Shown piece by piece: positions 33,675 to 42,702 of a stretch of DNA of 64,000 nt (within the stretch, counting starts at the first letter, position 1; each line of letters starts with the position of its first letter). The translations under genes and the position numbers were made by a program. The stretch comes from Hyphomicrobiales bacterium (GTDB lineage Bacteria; Pseudomonadota; Alphaproteobacteria; Rhizobiales; JACESI01): positions 29,676-93,675 of the forward strand of contig JBDWKL010000019.1 of NCBI GenBank assembly GCA_039973685.1, written 5' to 3'. Under the pieces are notes generated by a model. That model was not told the origin of the DNA and made no database searches. It saw only the letters and a list, made by a program, of their open reading frames with translations.

Positions 33675-36326
33675 ATGGAACTTTTATTCCTCCTCCTTTT
33701 GGTTGTTTTAATGGCATATGCGCTAGGTTCTGGTTATCCAGTAGCCTTTGCATTGCCTGGCTCAGCAATTTTAACAATCGCCATTGCAGCCCTCAGCGGC
33801 TACTTGTTTGCAGGGGATGCTGATGCATTCTTTGCGCAAGATGGTCCCGTCCAGTGGCTCAGTGCCGGCGTTACAAATCTTCGAGGGGTTTATTGGGAAC
33901 CCGAACGAGATACGCTGATTGCGATCCCGCTCTTTATCTTTATGGGCATTATGCTCCAGCGTTCTAAGATCGCTGAAGACTTGCTCGTAACGATGGCGCA
34001 GCTGTTTGGCCCAGTTCCTGGTGGTCTTGGTATCTCAGTTGTTCTCGTGGGCGCATTGCTTGCTGCAACAACAGGCATCGTGGGTGCGACCGTGGTTGCT
34101 ATGGGCTTGATTTCATTGCCAGCCATGCTGAAGCAGAACTATTCAAAGTCTCTCGCGACAGGCACAATTGCTGCCTCGGGTACACTTGGACAAATCATTC
34201 CTCCTTCTATCGTATTGATCATTCTTGCTGACCAATTGGCCAGTGCGGTTGACCAAGCCGATGCATCGCGTAAGGCGCTTTATAAAGCGTCTACGGGTGA
34301 GCTGACTATGCCGTCAGAGTTCGGCGTTATCTCAACATCAGCGGGTGATATGTTCCTCGGTGCTTTGGTGCCAGGCCTCGTTCTTGTTGGTCTTTATGTG
34401 CTTTACATTCTTGGGTTCGCCCTACTTCGTCCAAGCCAAGCGCCTGCTGTTGCTTATGACGGAAAATATGACCGCAAATTTGCTGGTCGTGTAATGCTTA
34501 TCTTGATCCCACCTCTTACACTTATCTTCCTTGTTCTTGGTTCAATCATCGGCGGTATCGCGACTGTGAACCAAGCTGGTGCGATTGGTGCGGCTGGTGC
34601 TATGGTCATGGCGGGCTATCGCCTGTTCCCTGATCAGCGAAACACTTTCTATCCAGCAATATTGACCTTGGTTGCAATTGTTGGTCTTGGGTTCGTGCTT
34701 TCGAACTTCACAGTGAATGTAAAAAGCATCAACACATCTACAGATCAATTCGCTTTGATCCTTGCCATCATCTTCGTCACGCTTTTGGTGATTGGGATCG
34801 TTTGGAGTGGATGGCGTACCTTGAAAATTGAGGACACGCTGCGTGAGGTGATGCTTGATACAGCGAAAACCACATCGCTTGTTTTCATCATCCTGCTTGG
34901 TGCTGCTATGCTAACAGCTGCATTCCGCGCTTTCGGTGGTGAAGAACTCGTCAAGCATTTCCTTGAGGGTATGCCTGGTGGTTTCTGGAGTAAGTTTATC
35001 ATCGTTATGTTGGTGATCTTCGTCCTTGGCTTCTTCCTCGACTTTATTGAGATTGCCGTTGTGGTGGTTCCAATCGTAACGCCGATCTTGCTTGCTGATC
35101 CATCAGCAAACGTGACGGCTGTGTGGCTTGGTGTGATGATTGGTCTTAACATCCAAACATCATTCTTGACCCCGCCATTTGGTTTCGCGCTCTTCTATCT
35201 CAGAGGCGTTGCACCTGCGGTTGTTAAAACGCTTGATATGTATAAGGGCGTTGTTTTCTTCATCGGTTTACAACTTATGGCGCTTGTCATTGTTGGTCTA
35301 AACCCATCTTTGGTGAACTACCTACCGAACCGTTCATCCCTCACATCAGATACGGCACCGCCGCCGCTTAACCCTGCGCTTCAATATTGCATGGAACAAT
35401 ATGTTCACGGCCAATTCCAAGCCAATGGGGATGAGCTGCGTCAGTCAATCAAAACTATCCAAGGTGTTGATCTGTCTTATCTTCCAAAGAAACTCCGCAA
35501 GGAATTGGAAGAGGCATTTGAAGAAGCAAATGGTACCTTTGGTAAAATGGACGATATCGTTAGTACCGAGGCTAAGGTGAAAGCAGAAGCAGACGGCTTC
35601 CGCCCGATCCACACTTTGGTTCGCGGTATCGAACGTGACATTCGTGTTCTTGATGTTGAAATCAAACAATCTCAGCAAAACCTTCAGCGTGCTCGCGGCA
35701 ACGAATCTGTGATCACAACAGAAGAAGCCAATATTGCTCGCCTACAAGGTGAAGTGGATGAGTTGAAGAAACTCATTCCAGCTGAATGGGATGATGCGCA
35801 GAAAACCTATGGTGAGCTCACCAAGGCAGAGCGTACAGCACGGGCGCAATATCGTCGCTCAGTTGATAATGCCGCTAAGCCAGTACAAGAGGCAATTGCC
35901 GAATTTGAAGGAACACAAGCCTTTATTGATGCAAAAGCGAGCATGGATAAACTTGTGGCTGATCTTTCTGGTGCTGACAATGATGCTGCAATTGATCTTA
36001 TCAAAGCTCAAGAACAGACTTTGAAAGCAATTGAAGGAACAAGCGATATTCGCAAGCTTCTTGCTAAAGGCCGTCGTGCTATGAAAGGTAAGAAAGCAGA
36101 TCGCGAAAAGGGTGATGCTTTCATTACCGAAGCGACTGAAACCTTTAATGGTGCCGTTGTTTGGCGCGGTAAAGCAGCAAGTGAACTGTTGCCAGCATTG
36201 CAAAGTTATGAAGCATCAATTGCGAATACAATTGCCCTTCGTCAGCAAAAACGCCTTCCACGCGAGCAAGCGCTCTATGTTGCTTCTTGTAGTTCTGGTC
36301 ACCGCGATATTGGTTTGAACTTCTAA
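33675..36326 (+). CDS. TRAP transporter 2, large permease with a C-terminal coiled-coil extension
   Basis: An 883-residue protein. Residues 1 to about 545 are a DctM permease, itself longer than usual through an insertion in the middle (GTLGQIIPPSIVLIIL near 170; FLTPPFGFALFYL near 498). Residues about 550-883 form a soluble, highly charged helical tail with predicted coiled coil (EIKQSQQNLQRARG; LQGEVDELKKLIPAEW). The usual length is about 430, so the tail is an addition with unknown role, perhaps docking to a partner. It ends the P-Q-M operon and is followed by a strong terminator. Confidence 0.88.
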   Translation: MELLFLLLLVVLMAYALGSGYPVAFALPGSAILTIAIAALSGYLFAGDADAFFAQDGPVQWLSAGVTNLRGVYWEPERDTLIAIPLFIFMGIMLQRSKIAEDLLVTMAQLFGPVPGGLGISVVLVGALLAATTGIVGATVVAMGLISLPAMLKQNYSKSLATGTIAASGTLGQIIPPSIVLIILADQLASAVDQADASRKALYKASTGELTMPSEFGVISTSAGDMFLGALVPGLVLVGLYVLYILGFALLRPSQAPAVAYDGKYDRKFAGRVMLILIPPLTLIFLVLGSIIGGIATVNQAGAIGAAGAMVMAGYRLFPDQRNTFYPAILTLVAIVGLGFVLSNFTVNVKSINTSTDQFALILAIIFVTLLVIGIVWSGWRTLKIEDTLREVMLDTAKTTSLVFIILLGAAMLTAAFRAFGGEELVKHFLEGMPGGFWSKFIIVMLVIFVLGFFLDFIEIAVVVVPIVTPILLADPSANVTAVWLGVMIGLNIQTSFLTPPFGFALFYLRGVAPAVVKTLDMYKGVVFFIGLQLMALVIVGLNPSLVNYLPNRSSLTSDTAPPPLNPALQYCMEQYVHGQFQANGDELRQSIKTIQGVDLSYLPKKLRKELEEAFEEANGTFGKMDDIVSTEAKVKAEADGFRPIHTLVRGIERDIRVLDVEIKQSQQNLQRARGNESVITTEEANIARLQGEVDELKKLIPAEWDDAQKTYGELTKAERTARAQYRRSVDNAAKPVQEAIAEFEGTQAFIDAKASMDKLVADLSGADNDAAIDLIKAQEQTLKAIEGTSDIRKLLAKGRRAMKGKKADREKGDAFITEATETFNGAVVWRGKAASELLPALQSYEASIANTIALRQQKRLPREQALYVASCSSGHRDIGLNF

Positions 36327-36352
36327 AGTTTAAGAACCAGAAAATTTAAATC

Positions 36353-36380
36353 AGGCGGGGCAATTGCTCCGCCTTTTTTG
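36353..36380 (+). terminator. Rho-independent terminator of the TRAP 2 operon
   Basis: AGGCGGGGCA and TGCTCCGCCT pair over ten positions with one G-T wobble, followed by TTTTTTG. Classic intrinsic terminator 27 bases after the stop codon. Confidence 0.85.
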
Positions 36381-36465
36381 TTTGCGCCAATAACTTCTTG
36401 CGTCAAAGCAGGGCGCTCCCCTAGTGTATCGATTGTTGTTCTACATGGTGAAATAGGGGCGCGTC

Positions 36466-37710
36466 TTGAGCCAAAAACATATTGCAATTGTTGGTGCCGG
36501 CATTGTTGGTATTTCAACCGCCATCTGGCTTCAAAGAGCAGGTCACCGTGTCACTGTCATTGATCGTGAAGGACCGGCCGCTGGAACCTCTTATGGCAAT
36601 GCTGGTATCCTTGCTGCAATTGCAATCGTGCCCGTTTCTGTTCCTGGTATTTGGAAGAAAGCACCGGCTATGCTGCTCGATCCAAAGCAGCCCTTATTCA
36701 TCCGTCTTTCTCATTTGCCAAAAATGGTGACCTACCTCTGGCAGTTTTTGAAGAACAGCCGCAATGATCGGGTCAACCACATTGCCTCCGCCTTAACATC
36801 AATGATCCAAGATAGTGTTCAACAACATCAATCACTAGCAAATGGAACAGGTGCTGAGCGTTTCATTGAAGCGGGTTCTTATGTGTTTGGCTATGACACC
36901 AAAGCTTCTTACGAGAAGGATGCTTATGCATGGCAGATAAGGCGCGAGCAGGGTTTTGAATTTGTTGAAATGGGGCCAAAAGAGATCGCTGCTTATGACC
37001 CCTCGCTCATAGGGCGGTTTGGTTTTGCTGTACGCTGCCTCAACCACGGCCACATCACGGACCCTGGCGCCTATGTCAAAGCGTTGGCAGCGCACATGGT
37101 CCAAGAAGGCGGCGTTTTACAAATTGCGGAAGTGCAAGATATAGAATGTGAAAATGGAGAGGCCCGCCGGTTGATAACAACTGAGGGGCCAATTGAGGCC
37201 GATCACGTTGTTGTAGCTAATGGGGTCTGGTCTGGTGACCTTGCCAAAAAGCTCGGTGTGAAAGTCTCATTGCAAGCTGAACGCGGTTATCATGTTGAGT
37301 TTGTAAACCCATCTATCAAACTCAAAGGCCCAACAATGGTAGCGGCTGCGAAGTTTGCAATGACACCGATGGAGGGCCGACTGCGTTGCGCTGGCATTGT
37401 TGAATATGCAGGCATCGACGATGCGCCAAGTAAGGTGCCAATCGACCTTTTAATGTCTGAAACAAAGCGCATAATGCCGGAGCTTACCTACGACAGGATC
37501 GACACATGGATGGGGCGTCGTCCTTCAACGGTCGATTCACTCCCTTTGATTGGTCCTGTAAACCAAACGCCCAATGTGTGGACAGGGTTCGGCCACCAAC
37601 ATATCGGCTTAACCGCTGGACCAAAAACAGGGCGGTGGCTTGCTGATATGATTTCCGGCAAGAAACCGAATATTGATTTGTCTGCTTTCGATGCCAACCG
37701 ATTTAGCTAA
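36466..37710 (+). CDS. FAD-dependent amine/amino-acid oxidoreductase (DadA/DAO family)
   Basis: A 414-residue flavoprotein with an N-terminal FAD-binding motif GAGIVGISTAIWL (residues 10-22), a central HGHITDPGAYVKAL block and the C-terminal flavin contact region MGRRPSTVDSLPLIGP and GFGHQHIGLTAGPKTGR. This matches D-amino-acid dehydrogenase and related DAO enzymes; the substrate is unknown. Translation starts with TTG; AGGGG lies seven bases upstream and no in-frame ATG is near. It follows the TRAP 2 terminator and may use the 2-oxo acid or amine pools handled there (inference). Confidence 0.9.
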   Translation: MSQKHIAIVGAGIVGISTAIWLQRAGHRVTVIDREGPAAGTSYGNAGILAAIAIVPVSVPGIWKKAPAMLLDPKQPLFIRLSHLPKMVTYLWQFLKNSRNDRVNHIASALTSMIQDSVQQHQSLANGTGAERFIEAGSYVFGYDTKASYEKDAYAWQIRREQGFEFVEMGPKEIAAYDPSLIGRFGFAVRCLNHGHITDPGAYVKALAAHMVQEGGVLQIAEVQDIECENGEARRLITTEGPIEADHVVVANGVWSGDLAKKLGVKVSLQAERGYHVEFVNPSIKLKGPTMVAAAKFAMTPMEGRLRCAGIVEYAGIDDAPSKVPIDLLMSETKRIMPELTYDRIDTWMGRRPSTVDSLPLIGPVNQTPNVWTGFGHQHIGLTAGPKTGRWLADMISGKKPNIDLSAFDANRFS

Positions 37711-38020
37711 CGTGCCCAAACTACAATATCCCAGCTCCTTTTGAGAGCCGGGATACGGGAGAAAAACTCCAGTCTTATAGTATATTTACCTGCTCATTGA
37801 GCAGATAGTACCCCCCAAAAAGAGTGGTAACCGGAAATGAAAACCAAAATATATGGTCTATCTCCCCTTCCGATGAATTTGATATATGAAATTAATGTGC
37901 ATCAAGATGTGACATAATGCACACTGCGACGTTCTCCTGAAATTAATTCAACTTGAGGAGAATTTGGGATCGTGAGAACCTTTCTATTGAAATGCCCAAG
38001 ACAGAGAAAAGGGATGCATA
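37711..38020. other. Intergenic region with hairpins and repeats before the DUF1989 gene
   Basis: No gene is supported. It holds a terminator-like hairpin TATCCC...GGGATA at 37727-37755, TGCTC-ATT-GAGCA at 37791-37803, an inverted repeat TGTGCAT-N14-ATGCACA at 37896-37923 and a ten-base direct repeat TGAAATTAAT at 37887 and 37938. The last two lie 75-135 bases before the next start and may be regulator sites. Confidence 0.5.
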
Positions 38021-38695
38021 ATGGCCTATCAACCCGCTGATCATGACGGTGAGAATGACACGCTTCATGCGCCAATAAGTGCTGATGGGTATGCGCAAAA
38101 GGGGCAGGAGTATCTTATCCCAGCCCGTCAGGGCCGTGCCGTTAAACTTCGCCAAGGTGAGGTGCTAGAGATCACCAACCCTCAGGGCAATCAGGTCTGT
38201 GATTTTTTCGCTCTTACCCTCGAAAGCTCCGCCGAGTTTTTGGGTATGGAACAGTGTCGCACATCACTTGGGCGGGTCTATGTGAACCAAGGCGATATCC
38301 TTGTGACCAATCGCAGGCAGCCATTGATTGAGATTATCGAAGACACCTCACCAGGGGTGCATGATATTCTAATCGCCTGTTGTGATTTACCTCGTTACCG
38401 AGACCTTGGCGTGAGCGATTATCATGATAATTGCGCCGACAATTTCCGCATGGCGCTTACCGCGATAGGCATTACGCCAACCCATGTGCCAAGTCCGTTC
38501 AATATCTGGATGAACATTCCGGTGAAAGAAGATGGTGCCTATTCTTGGGAGGCTCCCGTTTCAAAGGCAGGCGATACTATATCGCTGAAAGCACTTGCCG
38601 ATTGTGTTGCCGTCATGTCTGCCTGTCCGCAGGATTTAACACCCGTCAACGGCGTTGGTGTTCAGCCAAGTGAGTTGATGTTTCGGGTGGTCTAG
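38021..38695 (+). CDS. Urea carboxylase-associated family protein (DUF1989)
   Basis: A 224-residue DUF1989 protein with the family patterns LRQGEVLEITNPQGNQVCDFFAL (in residues 44-66), LGRVYVNQGD and CADNFRMAL. Members occur beside urea carboxylase or aminomethyltransferase-like genes and act in degradation of urea-related or guanidine-derived nitrogen compounds, though none of those partners is here. ATG is preceded by AAAAGGGA. Its stop lies only four bases from the stop of the convergent DUF1523 gene. Confidence 0.8.
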   Translation: MAYQPADHDGENDTLHAPISADGYAQKGQEYLIPARQGRAVKLRQGEVLEITNPQGNQVCDFFALTLESSAEFLGMEQCRTSLGRVYVNQGDILVTNRRQPLIEIIEDTSPGVHDILIACCDLPRYRDLGVSDYHDNCADNFRMALTAIGITPTHVPSPFNIWMNIPVKEDGAYSWEAPVSKAGDTISLKALADCVAVMSACPQDLTPVNGVGVQPSELMFRVV

Positions 38696-38699
38696 CGCT

Positions 38700-39389
38700 T
38701 TATTTTTTGGCGCCGCTGCCGAACCACTTTTTAAACCATGCCTGAATGGTGCCAAGAATACCGCTGCTTGTCGCCTCAACTTCTGCACGAGCAGCTGCTG
38801 CGCTGTCGGTTACGTCGTCCACCATGTCATCAATGTCTTCCAACACAGGATCAATGCGCTTGGCTTTAAAGCGAAGGATTGTGCGGATAATGAAGAACAG
38901 GATGATTGCTAGAATGATGAAGAAGATGATGTTGAACCATGGGATCAAAAACGCGTCTGGCCCGTCAACTTTCTTTACACTCACCGCGTTTGGATAAATT
39001 GAGAAAATGGGGATGCGCCATCCATAATGTTTAACCGCAACCCAGCGCTTATCTTGTTTTGCAAGAGACTGTGCTTCCGCTGTTAAGTTGCCGCTATCAA
39101 ACTTGAAATAGGGCGGCCAGCTCCACTCGGTGTCTTCATTGCGATAAACATAAGGCTCACCATTTGGCAGCTCTGCATTGACGAAACGAACATCGCGTGT
39201 CGGTGTGTTTGTCGATTGGCCAGCATCAACCGATGCCCAGAAAATGCGGGTCCAACTGTCACTAACATCGACGCGTTTAACTTCGGTTCCGACGATATGA
39301 ACAATGTCACGTTGTGGCAGCGTATAGTGCAGGAAGCTTAGAACGATAACGGCGAGAAGGGCGCTTGCAATCCATTTTATATAAGTCAT
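38700..39389 (-). CDS. DUF1523 family membrane protein
   Basis: A 229-residue protein with an N-terminal membrane helix (about 5-22), a periplasmic domain with the DUF1523 patterns QRDIVHIVGTEVKRVD and DVRFVNAELPNGEPYVYRNEDTEW split over residues 27-86, a second membrane helix (about 150-175) and a charged C-terminal tail. ATG at 39389 is the natural start, ten bases after the previous gene. It is the last gene of the five-gene AAA+ cassette and could anchor that machine in the inner membrane. Confidence 0.8.
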   Translation of the reverse strand: MTYIKWIASALLAVIVLSFLHYTLPQRDIVHIVGTEVKRVDVSDSWTRIFWASVDAGQSTNTPTRDVRFVNAELPNGEPYVYRNEDTEWSWPPYFKFDSGNLTAEAQSLAKQDKRWVAVKHYGWRIPIFSIYPNAVSVKKVDGPDAFLIPWFNIIFFIILAIILFFIIRTILRFKAKRIDPVLEDIDDMVDDVTDSAAAARAEVEATSSGILGTIQAWFKKWFGSGAKK

Positions 39390-39399
39390 ATTTCGTTTC

Positions 39400-40746
39400 C
39401 TAACTGCGCTTACCCCAAGGGCCGACACCTTCACCCAGACCGATGTCGACACCTTCGTTTGCGTCGTACATAGATGGTTCAGGACCAAACAGAGCTTCAC
39501 GTGCACCTGCTTTGTCTACCATATATTCGTCTTCCAAAAACTTGGCGACATAGTCTTTCTTCCCATCACTCCACGTACGGTAAGCATCATAAAACGCATC
39601 CTTGTGACAGATGTAGAGCTGTCTGAAGTCTAACGGTGTTAATTGAGCCAATAGCATATTGATCAAATCCCGATCTTCATGTCGCTTAGCACGCATTACA
39701 TAAAAATAGGCAGGGTCATGCGGTTTCAATCTGGGTGGGGTATTGCTTGATTCAAGTGCGCGGATTATCTCTTCAATCGTGTGGTATTCTGGCGGCATCT
39801 TGTCGTGAAATCTGCGCCGCAAAGCGCGTAGGTCACGACGAGAGGTGCGTGATAGATTCTCACCTTGATTGGCGGCAACATCAACCACGATGAAATCAAG
39901 TTTCTGTTTCAAAACCGATGGCGCGTGAACGCCGCGTCCATTGCCAATCGGCTCAACCAGATCATTGACGTCCAAGAAAGCGGCAATGTCATATCGGTCT
40001 TTAAGACTGCAAGGATATTCGACAGGCAATTCTGCTTTGTCCTCCTCGCTCATTTCGTTCACGGCAATACAGGCGGGGTCATCCATCCCTTTAAACACAT
40101 ACATCCCACCAAAATGAGAGGTGTAGAAATTGTCCTGCATGTAGCCTTGCGGTTCTAGCGTTAAAGGGTTTTTGATGATGTCGCCGGTGCGCTTTGAAAG
40201 TTCGATCATCTCAGCAATCAAAACATCATCCCACCACGCATCCTCTTCTTCCATGAAACGGAAAATACGTTCGGTCAGCTCCTCGCTGGCAGCAACATGG
40301 CTTTCAACTGTATCGGCTTCAACTTCGAGAGTACGAATGTTCAAAAGTGCGCGCGGTGTATCCAGTGAATAGACAGAATTTAAAAGTTCACCCACTACCG
40401 CATCACGGGCCGTAAGCGCGAAAAGTTGCTGTTCGTTTTGGTCGATATAACGCCGTAAAATGGATCGCGACATGGAAAAATGAGCGTTCAGCAAAGGCGC
40501 GCTTCGCTGCTCAATGGAAAGCAGAATGAACTGTCGGTTTAAGCCATCTGGATTGAGGTAATTGAGGTCGCCAAGTTCGTCGCCAACCTCTGGTGAGAAA
40601 CCAGAAATATCAATGTGAAATTCTGTCAGTTCAGTGGTCTTGCCTGTCAGTTGTTCAAGCGCACGATTGTAACGCCCGACAAGCGCACGAGAAGAAACCT
40701 CATAAAGGTTTCCAAACATCAATCCACGTTTGACTAGTCGCATCAT
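39400..40746 (-). CDS. Uncharacterised protein of the AAA+ cassette (possibly DUF6638)
   Basis: A 448-residue soluble protein without signal peptide or membrane helix. I believe it belongs to DUF6638, but this rests on memory of the family. Visible features are a conserved-looking N-terminus (RLVKRGLMFGNLYEVSS), many Trp and acidic residues (EEEDAWWDDVLIAEMIELS near 170) and a basic segment SRTSRRDLRALRRRFHDK (about 313-330). Its ATG overlaps the AAA+ ATPase stop by four bases, so production of the two is coupled and they probably interact. Confidence 0.65.
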   Translation of the reverse strand: MMRLVKRGLMFGNLYEVSSRALVGRYNRALEQLTGKTTELTEFHIDISGFSPEVGDELGDLNYLNPDGLNRQFILLSIEQRSAPLLNAHFSMSRSILRRYIDQNEQQLFALTARDAVVGELLNSVYSLDTPRALLNIRTLEVEADTVESHVAASEELTERIFRFMEEEDAWWDDVLIAEMIELSKRTGDIIKNPLTLEPQGYMQDNFYTSHFGGMYVFKGMDDPACIAVNEMSEEDKAELPVEYPCSLKDRYDIAAFLDVNDLVEPIGNGRGVHAPSVLKQKLDFIVVDVAANQGENLSRTSRRDLRALRRRFHDKMPPEYHTIEEIIRALESSNTPPRLKPHDPAYFYVMRAKRHEDRDLINMLLAQLTPLDFRQLYICHKDAFYDAYRTWSDGKKDYVAKFLEDEYMVDKAGAREALFGPEPSMYDANEGVDIGLGEGVGPWGKRS

Positions 40747-42692
40747 GAGCGGTCAAGCTCCACATAACGACGTTTGGCTTCTTCCATGCGCTGCATTTCT
40801 CGCACGGCATTTTCAATGGCCACTTCGTCTGATTTATCCGCGTAACGGAACTCACTATCAGCATAACGGTTGATCTCTTGGATCACCATGTCAACGGTGA
40901 TTGGTTGAGCAAGTTCTGCAATCATCGACTTCTTAGTGTCATAGTCTTTGGTGAGGAAAATCTCGGTATCTTCCATCCATTCATCTGGCAGCTCAAAGTC
41001 CATTGCACGCACTTTAATCGCATCTGTAATGTTCTTAATCGCACGGCCCGTGAAGCGTTCGTCTGCTTCTTGAATGCCTTTAAGATAGCTGCCCAATTTC
41101 GCGATCGTATCAAGTTCGCCAATCTCGCTGTTCACGCGGTCAAAGACATTCAACAAACCTTCTTCATGTGGGCGGGCGTGGCTTTCGTAGGATGCCGCAA
41201 CGGCTTTCTTAATTTGCTGCGCTTCAAACAAACCATGATCGCCCAATGGAATATCGTGGTTCTTGCCCATGAGTAGATGCAAAATGTCGATGTAATCATC
41301 GCGGGTTTGCGGGCCATCAACGAGGAAGCGAGCACCCGCACGTTGGCGAAGGGCGTCATCCACGTTTTCGGGGTAGTTGGAGAACATGCCAAACGTACAA
41401 TTGCCACGCACAACAGTGTTGGCGCCTGCGAAGCTTTCCATCAACACGGCAGTGATTTCGAGCTGGCCGGCAGAAGATTGGCGGTCGCCACGTTTGCCTG
41501 CGAGCTGGTCAATATCATCAATCGTGCCAAAGCCAATAACATTCGGGTCGAGAACGTTTTTGATGAAGGCTTTGGCGTTTTGCGCGGACTTGCCTTGGTA
41601 GCTGTCGATGCTCTCAGTGGAGAGGTTTTGATAGCGAAAAGGGTAGCCTGCGTTTTGGCAATAGTCATGCACCATGCCCGCCATCATTTGAATAAGCGTG
41701 GTCTTGCCCGTGCCCGGTTTGCCGTCACCCATAAAGGTGAAGATGAAACCGCCAAGCTCGGCAAAGGGGTTGAGCTTGCGCTCAAAGTCATAGGCCATCA
41801 GCATTTTAGAAAGCTTCATCGCTTGGTATTTCGCGATGTGATTGCCCACCACTTCGTTCGGCTTTTTAAAGCTCATCGTAATGGAAGACGAGCGTCCGCG
41901 TGCTGTTGGCGTGAAGCCGTTGATCTCGAAATCGTCTTCTTCAACACGGTAACTTGCAGCGGTGAAACTTGCGACATGGGCATTGTTTTCTGCCCGCAGT
42001 GCAACCTTTTCCATCAGCTTTTCGCAGTGGGACGTAATTATTGAAATCAGATCGACATCGCTTTTAGCAAGGAGTGCGAGTGTCTGTTCAAGTTCCCATA
42101 AGGTGCCATGAAGGGCGATCTGTGGATTGTCTGTAACAATCTCCTCAACCTCATCACTTTGCGCGTCACTCTCGCCACTTTCAGCGCTTGCTGCTGTCAG
42201 CAGAAAATCTGTCATATTGGCAAAGACATGCAGGGAGATCAGTGCAGAGGCTGCAAGTAGGTCTTCAAATTCTGTCTTTTTGGCAGGGTTTAAAGTGCCA
42301 GCCAGATTGTCACGCATGAGTTTGCTAAGACCCGTCTGCTCAGCAAACTGGTCGCTGGTGACTTGCGCAACGCTGAGCGCACGGCGAAGGGCGCGCAAGG
42401 CGCTCGCTTGGATCGTCGACATCAGCGCGTCGCCGTCATCAGATGCTTCAATACGCGCACCAAGCTGCACCCCTTCAGGGCGCGCTGTTGATTTGGTGAC
42501 TAACCCTGGCGTTGTTGAGCGGAAACGGCGGCGGGTGCCAATGCCCGGCGAGCGTTCAGCAGGCGCTTCCGTCGCGCGCGCTTTGGCAATGCGGGGTGTG
42601 TGATCAAAGCCTGCGAGCATCGCCTCTGAGAGCGCATATTTCTCGCGGATTTCTTCTTCTTTTAATTCCATCAAATCGGTAGATAAGCTCAT
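40743..42692 (-). CDS. AAA+ ATPase of the five-gene cassette
   Basis: A 649-residue AAA+ protein. The first 300 residues are a family-specific region. The ATPase core has Walker A at 324-332 (GKPGTGKTT, K330), Walker B at about 385-393 (VIGFGTIDD), a sensor-1-like asparagine near 439 and arginine-finger candidates in DDALRQRAGAR (449-455). A helical C-terminal domain follows. It should be an active ATP-driven remodelling enzyme. Genes for a coiled-coil protein and an unknown protein precede it by 10-11-base gaps. Confidence 0.88.
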   Translation of the reverse strand: MSLSTDLMELKEEEIREKYALSEAMLAGFDHTPRIAKARATEAPAERSPGIGTRRRFRSTTPGLVTKSTARPEGVQLGARIEASDDGDALMSTIQASALRALRRALSVAQVTSDQFAEQTGLSKLMRDNLAGTLNPAKKTEFEDLLAASALISLHVFANMTDFLLTAASAESGESDAQSDEVEEIVTDNPQIALHGTLWELEQTLALLAKSDVDLISIITSHCEKLMEKVALRAENNAHVASFTAASYRVEEDDFEINGFTPTARGRSSSITMSFKKPNEVVGNHIAKYQAMKLSKMLMAYDFERKLNPFAELGGFIFTFMGDGKPGTGKTTLIQMMAGMVHDYCQNAGYPFRYQNLSTESIDSYQGKSAQNAKAFIKNVLDPNVIGFGTIDDIDQLAGKRGDRQSSAGQLEITAVLMESFAGANTVVRGNCTFGMFSNYPENVDDALRQRAGARFLVDGPQTRDDYIDILHLLMGKNHDIPLGDHGLFEAQQIKKAVAASYESHARPHEEGLLNVFDRVNSEIGELDTIAKLGSYLKGIQEADERFTGRAIKNITDAIKVRAMDFELPDEWMEDTEIFLTKDYDTKKSMIAELAQPITVDMVIQEINRYADSEFRYADKSDEVAIENAVREMQRMEEAKRRYVELDRS

Positions 42693-42702
42693 TTTATAAG
42701 AC

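Noticed and set aside
41277..42044. Open frame of 255 codons antisense to the AAA+ ATPase
   Set aside because: Shadow of a clear coding frame with no recognisable motif or ribosome site.
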